Under the pieces are notes generated by a model, which was given only the letters and a program-made list of their open reading frames with translations, was not told where the DNA came from and searched no databases. A stretch of DNA of 37,691 bases from Thalassocella blandensis (GTDB taxonomy: Bacteria > Pseudomonadota > Gammaproteobacteria > Pseudomonadales > Cellvibrionaceae). A program made the translations under genes and the position numbers. The stretch is taken from positions 1-37,691 of the forward strand of contig CAMCXE010000011.1 of assembly GCA_945882995.1 (NCBI GenBank), read 5' to 3'. Positions 23,942 to 32,982 of this stretch are shown here, piece after piece; position 1 is the stretch's first letter; the number at the start of each line of letters is the position of its first letter.

Positions 23942-26050
23942 ATGCCCCACCGTCTGTTCCCCCGAACACCGAATTTACAAAACCCAGATACCCAGGCGCT
24001 GCGCGCTGAAATCTGTGCTTATTTTCTCGCCACGTTTGACACCTACGAAGACTTATTCAACACCCTGCGCAACGACGAAGCCTACTACCAAAAGCCCATT
24101 AATTTGCGTCACCCACTCATTTTCTATTTGGGCCATACGGCTACTTTTTTCGTGAACAAATTAATTTTGGCGCGGCTTATCGACACACGCATTAATCCCC
24201 GGTTTGAATCCTTATTCGCCGTGGGCGTAGATGAAATGGGTTGGGACGACCTAGGCGTCCAGCGAAATAATTGGCCAACCGTTAGCGAGGTTAAGGCATA
24301 CCGCCGTCAAGTTCGTGAACTTGTCAAAAGCATCATTGAAATCACCGACCTGCAATCTCCCATCCACTGGCAGCATCCTTGGTGGGCAATACTCATGGGT
24401 ATTGAGCACGAGCGCATCCACCTCGAAACCTCGTCCGTGTTGATTCGCCAACAACACATCGCCCTCGTGCAACAGAGTGAACGTTGGCAAGCCTGTAAGC
24501 TGTCCGGTACAGCGCCTGAAAATCGACTCATCAGCGTGCCGGCGGGTGAGGTAAATTTACACAAAACCAACGCCGACGCCTATTACGGATGGGACAACGA
24601 ATTCGGTGAACACCACGCCACTGTGGAGTGTTTTCAGGCCAGCCAATATTTAGTGAGCAACCAAGAGTTTCTGGCATTTGTAGAGGCTGGGGGATATCAA
24701 ACCCCCGACTATTGGCTCCCTGAAGGCGCCAGCTGGTTGGACTATTCCCAGGCCAAAATGCCGACTTTTTGGCTGCAGTCAGACCGCAGCTGGCAACTGC
24801 GTTTGATGACCGACATTATCCCCATGCCGTGGGATTGGCCGGTAGAAGTGAATTATCACGAAGCCAAGGCTTTTTGTAATTGGAAACAAACTACCACTGA
24901 CCTTCCCATACGTTTACCCTCCGAGGACGAATGGCATCGCCTTTATGCCGTAGCCGGCTGCGCTCCAGTAGGCGCAGAGTCCGCAAAGGCGAATGTGCAT
25001 TTGGATCATTTCGCCTCAGCTTGCCCCGTGAACCATTTCGCCCAAGGTGAATTTTTTGATGTTACCGGCAATGTTTGGCAATGGACGGAAACACCCATTT
25101 ATCCATTTGCCAATTTCGAAGTACATCCACTGTACGACGACTTCACCACCCCAACGTTTGACGCGCGCCACAATCTCATTAAAGGCGGGTCATTTATTTC
25201 CTGTGGCAACGAAACGCTTAATACAGCGCGCTACGCTTTTCGCCGGCATTTTTTCCAGCATGCCGGTTTCCGTTATATCGCTTCCGACAAGGTCCAGACT
25301 GTGCCCAGCTCTCATTACGAAACTGATAAATTATTGTCCGAATATGCCGAATTCCACTACGGCGATAAGTATTTCAATGTCCCTAATTTTTCTGTGCAGC
25401 TGGTTCAGGCCGCGCTCCCGATTATCGCCAATTTACCGCGAGCTAAAGCTCTGGACTTAGGTTGCGCCTCTGGGCGTGCCAGTTTTGAATTGGCTCGCCA
25501 CTTCGCGCAGGTGACGGGCATCGATTTTTCCGCCCGATTTATAGGGCAAGGTATACAGATGATCGAAGAGGGAAATTTACGCTATACCCTGCAAGACGAA
25601 GGTGAATTGGTCAGCTACAAAACCCGCTCACTCAGTGATTTAGGATTGGACGACATAGCCGAAAAAGTGGCGTTTTATCAAGGCGATGCCTGCAACCTCG
25701 GGGCACAATTTACTGGGTATGATTTTATTTTAGCCGCCAACTTAATTGATCGGCTCTATAAACCGACGCAATTTTTAGAAGCCATTCACGAACGCTTAAA
25801 TATCGGTGGAATACTGATGCTGGCCTCTCCCTATACCTGGCTAGAAGAACACACACCACGGGAGGAATGGATAGGTGGGTTTAAGCACGATGGCGAAAAC
25901 GTTACCACCCTTGACGGCCTGAAAGGCTGTCTACTAGCGCATTTCCGGCTAATCCAAGCACCCATGGAAATTCCTTTTGTGATACGCGAAACCAAACATA
26001 AATTCCAACACAGCCTTTCGGAGGTCACGTTTTGGGTGCGGTTGAATTAA
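23942..26050 (+). CDS. ovoA: 5-histidylcysteine sulfoxide synthase / mercaptohistidine methyltransferase (OvoA)
   Basis: A 702-residue iron enzyme when started at the ATG at 23942 (MPHRLFPRTPNLQNP, AGGA upstream); a TTG 36 bp earlier is less likely. Order: DinB-like domain (about 1-180) with the iron-binding His65 (GHTATFF) and HERIHLE (His156, His160); an FGE-sulfatase domain (about 195-440) ending GGSFISCGNE... ARYAFRRHFFQHAGFRY; and a SAM methyltransferase domain (about 450-702) with the LDLGCASGRASFELARHF motif. OvoA uses O2 to couple cysteine to C5 of histidine as a sulfoxide, and its C-terminal domain N-methylates 5-thiohistidine to ovothiol A. The fused methyltransferase and the RHFFQHAGFRY segment separate it from EgtB. 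The C-S lyase gene begins one base after its stop. Confidence 0.93.
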   Translation: MPHRLFPRTPNLQNPDTQALRAEICAYFLATFDTYEDLFNTLRNDEAYYQKPINLRHPLIFYLGHTATFFVNKLILARLIDTRINPRFESLFAVGVDEMGWDDLGVQRNNWPTVSEVKAYRRQVRELVKSIIEITDLQSPIHWQHPWWAILMGIEHERIHLETSSVLIRQQHIALVQQSERWQACKLSGTAPENRLISVPAGEVNLHKTNADAYYGWDNEFGEHHATVECFQASQYLVSNQEFLAFVEAGGYQTPDYWLPEGASWLDYSQAKMPTFWLQSDRSWQLRLMTDIIPMPWDWPVEVNYHEAKAFCNWKQTTTDLPIRLPSEDEWHRLYAVAGCAPVGAESAKANVHLDHFASACPVNHFAQGEFFDVTGNVWQWTETPIYPFANFEVHPLYDDFTTPTFDARHNLIKGGSFISCGNETLNTARYAFRRHFFQHAGFRYIASDKVQTVPSSHYETDKLLSEYAEFHYGDKYFNVPNFSVQLVQAALPIIANLPRAKALDLGCASGRASFELARHFAQVTGIDFSARFIGQGIQMIEEGNLRYTLQDEGELVSYKTRSLSDLGLDDIAEKVAFYQGDACNLGAQFTGYDFILAANLIDRLYKPTQFLEAIHERLNIGGILMLASPYTWLEEHTPREEWIGGFKHDGENVTTLDGLKGCLLAHFRLIQAPMEIPFVIRETKHKFQHSLSEVTFWVRLN

Positions 26051-26051
26051 C

Positions 26052-27266
26052 ATGACAGGCACAACCCGTTTTAATTTTGATGCAGTCATATCGCGTCAAG
26101 GCACCCATTCCGAAAAGTGGGATGGCCGCCAACAACAATTTGGAAACGCAAATATTTGCCCGCTTTGGGTGGCGGACATGGATTTTGCATCGCCGCCCTG
26201 TGTAGTGGAGGCACTGCAGGCCCGTGCCTTGCATCCTATTTACGGATATACGCAGCACCCCAGCAGCTTATTTAGTGCCGTTATCGGCTGGCTTGAAAGG
26301 CGCCACCACTGGCAAATTACGCAGGACTGGATTTTGATGGTGCCCGGTGTTGTGACAGCGCTACATGCAGCGGCCCTCGCCCTGGTTCCGGAAAACGCAG
26401 GCATTATTGTGCAGCCACCCGTCTATTTCCCGTTTTTTTCGTCGGTAACTAAAACCCAGCGCAAACTGCTACTCAACCCACTGCAATTACAAAACGGTCA
26501 TTACACTATCGATTTTGCCCAACTCAAACAGCTAGCGCCGGAGGCGCACATGATCGTTTTATGCAGCCCCCACAATCCTGTGGGTCGAGTCTGGCAAAAA
26601 TTCGAGCTGCTGCAATTATTGCGCATCGCCAAACACCACAATTTGCTGATTTTTTCAGACGACATTCACGCCGATTTGATTTTGCCCGGCCACCAACACC
26701 AGATGCTCGCTGCACTAGTCACAGATCCAGATTGTGCCGAATTCGCGGAATTTATTAACACCAATGTCATCACCGCGGTAGCACCCAGTAAAACTTTCAA
26801 TATCCCAGGTTTATCCTTGTCTAGCTTGATAGTGCCCAATCCAGAACTCCGCAAAAAGCTGCAAAACACCTTAGGTTTGTTACACATAGGCATTTTTAAT
26901 CCCTTTAGTATTGCCGCCTGCGAGGCCGCCTATACCCATGGCGATGACTGGCTAGACGCGCTGATGCTCTATCTCAACAACACCAAACATCGCGTTGCGG
27001 ATTACTTGATTAAAAATCTCCCGCAAATCAAGCTAATCGAGCCTCAGGGTACTTATCTATTATGGCTGGACTGCCGCGCGCTAAACCTAGACGACAAACA
27101 ACTGCAACGCTTTTTCATTGAAGACTGTGGGCTAGGTTTAAGCCCTGGCGTTATTTTTGGTGAAGCTGGGCAGGGTTTTATGCGGCTGAATATGGGAGCG
27201 CCGCAGAGTCTTATTATGGAAGCCTTGGATAAGGTAGCCGCGGCGCTGCAAAAATTAGGCGGTTGA
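26052..27266 (+). CDS. ovoB: PLP-dependent C-S lyase of the MalY/PatB family, probable OvoB
   Basis: A 404-residue fold-type I PLP enzyme. MalY/PatB hallmarks are the N-terminal NFDAVISRQGTHSEKWD, PLWVADMDFASPPCVVEAL, the CSPHNPVGRVW segment, the DDIHADL motif (PLP-ring Asp) and the PLP lysine in APSKTFN (Lys247). Such enzymes cleave C-S bonds of cysteine conjugates to pyruvate, ammonia and a thiol. OvoB of Erwinia is a PLP sulfoxide lyase that converts the OvoA product to 5-thiohistidine. The start lies one base after the ovoA stop, which makes co-translation and this role likely. The alternative is an ordinary cystathionine beta-lyase; the assignment to ovothiol synthesis is from context. 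Confidence 0.85.
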   Translation: MTGTTRFNFDAVISRQGTHSEKWDGRQQQFGNANICPLWVADMDFASPPCVVEALQARALHPIYGYTQHPSSLFSAVIGWLERRHHWQITQDWILMVPGVVTALHAAALALVPENAGIIVQPPVYFPFFSSVTKTQRKLLLNPLQLQNGHYTIDFAQLKQLAPEAHMIVLCSPHNPVGRVWQKFELLQLLRIAKHHNLLIFSDDIHADLILPGHQHQMLAALVTDPDCAEFAEFINTNVITAVAPSKTFNIPGLSLSSLIVPNPELRKKLQNTLGLLHIGIFNPFSIAACEAAYTHGDDWLDALMLYLNNTKHRVADYLIKNLPQIKLIEPQGTYLLWLDCRALNLDDKQLQRFFIEDCGLGLSPGVIFGEAGQGFMRLNMGAPQSLIMEALDKVAAALQKLGG

Positions 27267-27394
27267 CTTTTTCCTGAGCGGCGCATCGAGCACAACCACT
27301 GAACGGCAACTGAGCATGCAGGCTACGCTTAAAAACACTAGTTAGGGCACCAACGTTCACGCAACTCCTCGGCACCCAACTGTGGGCTTCCAAG

Positions 27395-30061
27395 TTAAAA
27401 CAGATGGTCTAGGTTGTACTTCAGTAGCCACGCCAAAAAATCTTTAGCTGGCAGTGGTCGACTAATTAAATACCCCTGCACTTGCTCGCAATCCAGTGCA
27501 CGCAGCGCCGTCAATGTGGGCTCATCCTCAACCCCTTCTGCAACTACATCCAACCCGAAACCGTGTGCCAACCCTAAGGTAGAGCGCACGATCATGGCAT
27601 CCTGTTCGTCAATCAACATATCACGGATAAAAGAGCGATCAATCTTGAGTGTATCTATGGGTAAACGTTTGAGATAACTCAGGCTGGAATAGCCGGTGCC
27701 AAAATCATCAATGGCAAAACGGACACCTAACGCATGAATTTGATTCAACACGGCAAGCGTGCGCTCCGGCTCACTAATTAAGGTGCTCTCGGTAATTTCG
27801 ACTTCCAAGCAGGCCGCCGGAATTTGCTGTTCTTTTAACACGCGTTGTATCGTGGTTGGAAAACTTTCCTCCATCAAATTTCGCGCGGTAAGATTAATGG
27901 ACATAATTAATTCAAGCTTCATGTCGCGCCATTCGCGCGTTTGCGCCATGGCCTTTTCTAGCACCCACACACCCAATGGCTGAATTAAATCACTGGCTTC
28001 GGCCAGCGGAATAAATTCATTGGGCGGTATTAAACCTAAGGTTGGATGCTGCCAACGTACCAAAGCTTCACAGCCAAGACAGCGGCCCGTCGCAATGTCC
28101 ACACGCGGCTGATAATGCAATACCAATTGATTTTCCCGAATGGCTATACCCAACTCCGCCAGCAGCGTTAAGCGGCGCGGGGTATGGGCGTCCATTGACG
28201 GCTCATAAAATGTGGGGCCGGCGGTTTGTTGCTTAGCCTTGTACATTGCCACATCGGCGCAGCGCAATAAATCGTGGCTGTCTTGGCCGTGTTCGGGATA
28301 AAACGCAATGCCGATACTGCCGCCCAATTCCAAGGTAATACCATCAATATGCAATGGCGACCGCAAAATGGTTTTAATGGTTTGCGCCAGTGCAATAGTG
28401 CTTTCTTTGGAGGGGGAGCGCGTAACCATAATGGCAAATTCGTCACCGCCTAGCCGATATAAATAGGCGCCAAAACCCAGCAGCAAGGTTTGTAAACGCT
28501 GCGCAACCATCTTTAGTAATTTGTCGCCAACCGCATGGCCTAGGGTGTCATTAACCTCTTTGAATCTATCCAAATCTAACAACATAAGCGCTAGATTTTG
28601 GTGACGTTCCGCCGCATTGCAGATGGCTACTCGCGCAACGTCATGCAGCCGATTGCGGTTGGGTAACCCGGTCAGCGCATCGTGGTTGGCATTGCGTTCA
28701 ATTTCGCGTTTCGAATTCAGCAATTCCGCATTGGCACGAATGCGCTCGCTAATGTCAGAAGCTATACCCACGAAACCGGCTATTTCATTGTCGCTATTAC
28801 GTAAGGCCGTTACAGACAACAAAACGGGAAAGGTTGTGCCGTCTTTGCGCACGTAAGTCCACTCAGACTCATCCAGCATATTTTGCCGTGCCTTGGCCAC
28901 AAAAGCCTCAAACCCCGGCTCTACGCGCACACCTAATTCATGGGATAACTCCAGCGCCCGCTTGCGGATTTCCGCCGCCGAGTGGAATATATCGGGGCTT
29001 TTTTTGCCGATCACTTCTAGGGCGCGATACCCCAAAAACCGCTCGGCCGCCTTGTTAAACGTGTGAATTATACCGCTCAAATCTGTTGCGATAATGGCGT
29101 AATTGGCGCCGTCGAAAATCGCTTGTTGAATAGAATTTAATTCGCGGATTTGACGCTCGGTTTGTTTTCGGGTGGAAACATCACGAATACAGACAATTTG
29201 ATGCAGCCTGCCTTCCAAAAAAATCGGCGTTATGCCTAACTCCGCATCAAATTCGGCTCCATCGGAACGTCGGTGCCGCCACTCCAAGCCTTGTACACCA
29301 CTCTTCGCGGCCTGCTCAAACGCCGTTTTGGCTTCCAGCTGCGAAAGCCTGCCGTTGGCCTGCCGTTCGGCCCAAAAACGTTGGGGCTGACTGGCGTATA
29401 ACTGCGGCCGGCCCACTCGAAACATTTTTAAGGCCACTTCGTTGCAGTCCACCACCCGATCACCGCAGAGCAGCGCCATGGCGTCACCAGCCGCGTTAAA
29501 CACCTTGCGATAACGCTCTTCAGTGCTGCGCAGGCGATGAAACACAATCAATTGGGAAACGAGGTCCGCTACCGAGCTGGCAAAATTACGCTCCTCTAGG
29601 CTCCATATGCGAGGCCCGGCTTCGTGTTCCCAGCAGATAGCCCCAATCAGCTCCCCCTCGCTGCGCAGCGTGGCGTCGAGCATGGCTCCAATATTGAACG
29701 CGGCAAAATACTCGGTGAAGCTCAAAGTACGGATGTCAGTGTGTGTATCCGCGACTTCAATTACACGGTCATTGTCTAGACATCGAAAATATTCAGGGTG
29801 ATCAGTGCGTTTCAGGCGCACGCCGGGATTCGGGTAGCAGGCGTTGCGCTCACACAGCACTTCGCAGTTAATCTCATCAACCGCCCTATCCATCAGCCAC
29901 ACACTGCACCGCGCCGTACCAATAGCATTGCCACACAAGTGCGCTACCAGCTGAAAACCTGTGGCCAATTCACCTTCCCACAGGCGACGATCTTTCATAA
30001 GTGCAATGTAGACACTCTGCAGGTGGGCTATAGGGCCTGCTTGAATGGGTAGTTCAGTCAT
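27395..30061 (-). CDS. GAF-PAS-PAS-GGDEF-EAL c-di-GMP signalling protein
   Basis: An 888-residue cytosolic protein without membrane segments. Order: GAF (about 20-180), PAS (about 185-305), PAS (about 315-440), GGDEF (about 455-610), EAL (about 630-880). The cyclase site is intact (RLGGDEFAI, GGDEF at 538-542) with NDTLGHAVGD before it. No RxxD inhibitory site stands at the usual place just upstream (LLGFGAYLYRLGGDEF). The phosphodiesterase site is also intact: EALVRW (665-670), SINLTARNL, EITEST, DDFGTGYSSL, LKIDRSF and VAEGVED. Either activity is possible. It would tune c-di-GMP in response to small ligands or redox state sensed by the GAF/PAS domains. Confidence 0.93.
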   Translation of the reverse strand: MTELPIQAGPIAHLQSVYIALMKDRRLWEGELATGFQLVAHLCGNAIGTARCSVWLMDRAVDEINCEVLCERNACYPNPGVRLKRTDHPEYFRCLDNDRVIEVADTHTDIRTLSFTEYFAAFNIGAMLDATLRSEGELIGAICWEHEAGPRIWSLEERNFASSVADLVSQLIVFHRLRSTEERYRKVFNAAGDAMALLCGDRVVDCNEVALKMFRVGRPQLYASQPQRFWAERQANGRLSQLEAKTAFEQAAKSGVQGLEWRHRRSDGAEFDAELGITPIFLEGRLHQIVCIRDVSTRKQTERQIRELNSIQQAIFDGANYAIIATDLSGIIHTFNKAAERFLGYRALEVIGKKSPDIFHSAAEIRKRALELSHELGVRVEPGFEAFVAKARQNMLDESEWTYVRKDGTTFPVLLSVTALRNSDNEIAGFVGIASDISERIRANAELLNSKREIERNANHDALTGLPNRNRLHDVARVAICNAAERHQNLALMLLDLDRFKEVNDTLGHAVGDKLLKMVAQRLQTLLLGFGAYLYRLGGDEFAIMVTRSPSKESTIALAQTIKTILRSPLHIDGITLELGGSIGIAFYPEHGQDSHDLLRCADVAMYKAKQQTAGPTFYEPSMDAHTPRRLTLLAELGIAIRENQLVLHYQPRVDIATGRCLGCEALVRWQHPTLGLIPPNEFIPLAEASDLIQPLGVWVLEKAMAQTREWRDMKLELIMSINLTARNLMEESFPTTIQRVLKEQQIPAACLEVEITESTLISEPERTLAVLNQIHALGVRFAIDDFGTGYSSLSYLKRLPIDTLKIDRSFIRDMLIDEQDAMIVRSTLGLAHGFGLDVVAEGVEDEPTLTALRALDCEQVQGYLISRPLPAKDFLAWLLKYNLDHLF

Positions 30062-30686
30062 GGCGAGTGGGTTGGCTTCTTGTTATTACGCATTGATCGA
30101 TACTCGATGGTCGACGCATTTCACCTAGTATAGGAAACGATTGGAGATTTAAATGGAAACTTGGGAGTTGAGAGCCGAATATTCCTGTTTGCCTATCAAA
30201 TAATGACGTAATACTTAGCAAGTGCAGCTGCAGCGCTGAAAATGTGAGCAGTTTTCCGGAAAAATCCAGTAATGCGCTATCTAGAGTTCATGCTCACCAT
30301 ATTTTTTGGCAACTATTCATTACATTTTTCTGTTTCTTACGTCATCCCCGCGTAGGCGGGGATCCAGACGGCTATCGCGCTAAAGCTATTACGATCTTAA
30401 CTTAAATAAAAACTGCCTATTTACCGCTGGATCCCCGCCTGCGCGGGGATGACAGGGAAACATGCTGAATAGTTACGTTTTTTGAAAACTGTTCGCCAGC
30501 GAACACACCCCGGTGAGGCCCAATTTTTTGCCGCAGTTTCTGGGCTCTGTCTAGGGCAATTTCACCTCCACATTGGCGGCCACCGCGCAGCGCGCAACAG
30601 CCTTACCGATGCTCCCTTAACCGTTAGTTTGCTGTAGAATCCACGCCCTCCTTTATGTCCTAGCCACCCCATCATTGAGGCTCCCT
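30062..30686. other. Intergenic region before glyA with a REP-like element
   Basis: A 625-bp gap between divergent genes. It contains the palindromic element at 30246-30494 and, near glyA, a TAGAAT at 30635-30640 that could be a -10 box although no good -35 was found. GAGG at 30677-30680 is the glyA ribosome binding site. No gene or riboswitch fold was recognised. Confidence 0.5.
30311..30474. repeat. REP/MITE-like interrupted palindrome
   Basis: Two 27-bp arms, 30341-30367 and 30427-30453, are inverted copies (GTCATCCCCGCG... GGATCCAG) with two differences, and each arm can also fold on itself (CCCCGC/GCGGGG). Outer arms AACTATTCA (30311-30319) and TGAATAGTT (30466-30474) extend the dyad, and GAGCAGTTTTC (30246-30256) pairs with GAAAACTGTTC (30484-30494) at 10 of 11. 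The core is a widespread intergenic repeat type in proteobacteria, probably spread by a REP transposase in trans. Confidence 0.8.
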
Positions 30687-31949
30687 ATGTTTGACCCGAA
30701 CCAAACCCTTGCAAATTTTGACCCCGAAATATGGGCATCCATCGAAAACGAAGGCCGTCGTCAAGAGGAGCATATAGAGCTCATCGCCTCCGAAAACTAT
30801 ACCAGCCCTCTGGTGATGGCCGCCCAGGGTACCAAGCTCACCAATAAATACGCCGAGGGTTACCCTCACAAGCGCTATTACGGCGGCTGTGAATACGTAG
30901 ACCAAACCGAAGAATTGGCCATCGCCCGCGTCAAAGCCTTGTTTGGTGCGGATTACGCCAACGTGCAGCCACATTCCGGTTCACAAGCCAACGCCGCTGT
31001 TTATCAAGCGCTACTCACCCCAGGCGACACTGTGTTAGGTATGAGCCTTGACCACGGCGGCCATTTAACGCACGGCGCCAAAGCAAACTTTTCCGGCAAA
31101 AACTACCACGCCGTACAGTATGGGCTTAACCCCGCTACAGGCTTGGTGGACTACGAGGCCGTGGCGCGCCTAGCTGAAGAACACAAACCGAAAATGGTCG
31201 TGGCTGGCTTTTCCGCCTATTCCCAAGTAATGGATTGGCAGAAGTTTCGTGAAATCGCCGACAGTGTTGGGGCCTATTTGTTTGTAGACATGGCCCACGT
31301 AGCCGGTTTGGTTGCCGCGGGGCTCTATCCTTCGCCGGTTCAAATCGCCGACGTTACCACCTCTACCACCCATAAAACCCTGCGCGGTCCACGGGGCGGC
31401 ATCATTTTGGCCAAGGCCAATGAGGCCCTCGAAAAGAAATTTAACTCCGCCGTGTTCCCCGGTTGCCAGGGTGGCCCGTTAATGCATGTTATCGCCGCCA
31501 AAGCCGTTAGTTTCAAGGAAGCCATGAGCCCCGAATTCAAAATTTACCAACAACAGGTGATCACCAACGCTAAAGCCATGGCCGGCACGTTTATGGAACG
31601 AGGCATTAAGATCGTGTCCGGCGGGACTGAAAACCATTTGATGCTGGTGGATTTAATCGGCAAAGAGTACACCGGTAAAGACGCCGACCAAGCCTTGGGT
31701 GAAGCGAATATCACCGTGAATAAAAATGCCGTGCCCAACGACCCGCGCTCGCCGTTTGTTACCAGCGGCCTGCGCATAGGCACACCAGCCATCACCACCC
31801 GAGGCTTCACAGCGGCCGAAAGTGTGCAGCTGGCGCATTGGATCGTGGACGTGCTCGATAGCCTTGAAAACGGCACATCCAGCCAAGTGATTGCGGACGT
31901 TAAAACCAAAGTGTTGGCTTTGTGTAAGACCTTTCCAGTTTACGGTTAA
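30687..31949 (+). CDS. glyA: Serine hydroxymethyltransferase
   Basis: A 420-residue PLP enzyme that converts serine and tetrahydrofolate to glycine and 5,10-methylene-THF, the main source of one-carbon units. The start is the ATG at 30687 ([16 protein letters not shown]), 6 bases after GAGG; a TTG 12 bp upstream adds four unlikely residues. Signatures: [55 protein letters not shown] and the PLP lysine Lys230 in [14 protein letters not shown]. Length and spacing match E. coli GlyA closely. A strong terminator follows. No purR box or riboswitch could be identified upstream. Confidence 0.97.
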   Translation: MFDPNQTLANFDPEIWASIENEGRRQEEHIELIASENYTSPLVMAAQGTKLTNKYAEGYPHKRYYGGCEYVDQTEELAIARVKALFGADYANVQPHSGSQANAAVYQALLTPGDTVLGMSLDHGGHLTHGAKANFSGKNYHAVQYGLNPATGLVDYEAVARLAEEHKPKMVVAGFSAYSQVMDWQKFREIADSVGAYLFVDMAHVAGLVAAGLYPSPVQIADVTTSTTHKTLRGPRGGIILAKANEALEKKFNSAVFPGCQGGPLMHVIAAKAVSFKEAMSPEFKIYQQQVITNAKAMAGTFMERGIKIVSGGTENHLMLVDLIGKEYTGKDADQALGEANITVNKNAVPNDPRSPFVTSGLRIGTPAITTRGFTAAESVQLAHWIVDVLDSLENGTSSQVIADVKTKVLALCKTFPVYG

Positions 31950-31956
31950 GTTCGGC

Positions 31957-31990
31957 AAAAAAGGCCCGGTTTTAAAAACCGAGCCTTTTT
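31957..31990. terminator. Bidirectional terminator between glyA and the GAF gene
   Basis: A-rich left side, then GGCCCGGTTTT and AAAACCGAGCC pairing with one mismatch, then TTTTT. It can end transcription from both convergent genes. Confidence 0.85.
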
Positions 31991-32022
31991 CATTGCGGGT
32001 TGCCTCTTCCGTCGTACTAGGC

Positions 32023-32622
32023 TTATGGCCGCGACGCTAACTGCGCCTGCAACTGTTTTATTTCGCGCTCATATAACTGAACCTGCTCCTGCGCCTTAGC
32101 CTCTCTCACAGTTAAATCACGCAGTGTCTCCAGCGCTTTACCCATCTCCAACTGATGTACCACTTGTCGGGCCAAGGCCTTCAGAGCCTGACGTTGACTG
32201 TCATATAAATTGCCAGCCGCATAATCGATGGCGCACAGGGTGCCTATGGCCTCCCCGGTTGGCGTCACCAAAGGCGCCCCCGCGTAAAATCGGATATTAG
32301 GGTTATCTACGACTAAGGGGTTATCCGCAAAACGCGCGTCACGGGTAGCGTCGGAAACAATAAGCACTTCCCCAGGACTACAAATGGCATGTGCACAAAA
32401 CGCCATATCGCGATGGGTTTCCGTGGCATCCAACCCAAAATGCGACTTAAACCACTGCCGATTTTCATCCACAAGGGAAACCAAGGCGACAGGCGTGCCA
32501 CAAATAAAGGCGGCTAACTCTGTGATATCGTCGTAAGACTGCTCCGCCTCCGTATCCAGCACCGCATAGTCATGCAATTTGGCTAGTCGGGTTTTTTCAT
32601 TACTGGGAATGGGCGGCTTCAT
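32023..32622 (-). CDS. Stand-alone GAF domain sensory protein
   Basis: A 199-residue cytosolic protein started at the ATG at 32622 (MKPPIPSNEKTRLAKLHDYA), with AAGAGGAA 5 bases upstream; the open frame extends 29 codons further but without such a site. The GAF domain covers about residues 30-165 (LAAFICGTPVALVSLVDENRQWFKSHFGL... FCAHAI... FYAGAPLVTPTGEAIGTLCAID), a subtype usually fused to histidine kinases or GGDEF domains. A C-terminal coiled coil (about 160-199) could mediate dimerisation. There is no output domain, so it may act through a partner, perhaps the divergent hybrid kinase; that link is inference. Confidence 0.85.
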   Translation of the reverse strand: MKPPIPSNEKTRLAKLHDYAVLDTEAEQSYDDITELAAFICGTPVALVSLVDENRQWFKSHFGLDATETHRDMAFCAHAICSPGEVLIVSDATRDARFADNPLVVDNPNIRFYAGAPLVTPTGEAIGTLCAIDYAAGNLYDSQRQALKALARQVVHQLEMGKALETLRDLTVREAKAQEQVQLYEREIKQLQAQLASRP

Positions 32623-32982
32623 AAGGGTTCCTCTTGTTTCTAAAGCTGTGGCTTCGACGTGCGTCCCCAAAAACCCTATTGCATTGAGAATCATCAGGGG
32701 CCTTTTCAAAGTCTAGCCGATGAAAAGCGGATCGCCGCCTCTCTCACTTAGAAACCTGCGCTGACCAACCACAGGCTGCACAACCTCTCGGCGCGCCTTG
32801 AAAAAATGAAAAATGCGGCCCCTGTACCTGTGTTGCCCACGGCTTTCAGCCGTCATTGCTTACGCCATCACACCCGAGCTCAAGCAGCGCCGAAATTATT
32901 GGCGCTTCGCCAACATTCGCGCTCGAATCCGCCCCTGTCTCCCCTATAATTCCGCCTCACCAATCTAGGCTAGTGAAGCGCC
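32623..32982. other. Divergent promoter region, GAF gene versus hybrid kinase
   Basis: A 360-bp gap. It includes a hairpin ACGGCT-TTC-AGCCGT (32839-32853) and a TATAAT at 32945-32950, about 33 bp before the kinase ATG, which is a candidate -10 box without a recognisable -35. No gene was found. Confidence 0.4.

Noticed and set aside
30341-30453. A possible CRISPR-like repeat pair (two GTCATCCCCGCG-type arms)
   Set aside because: There are only two copies, in inverted not direct orientation, each self-palindromic; this is a REP-type element.
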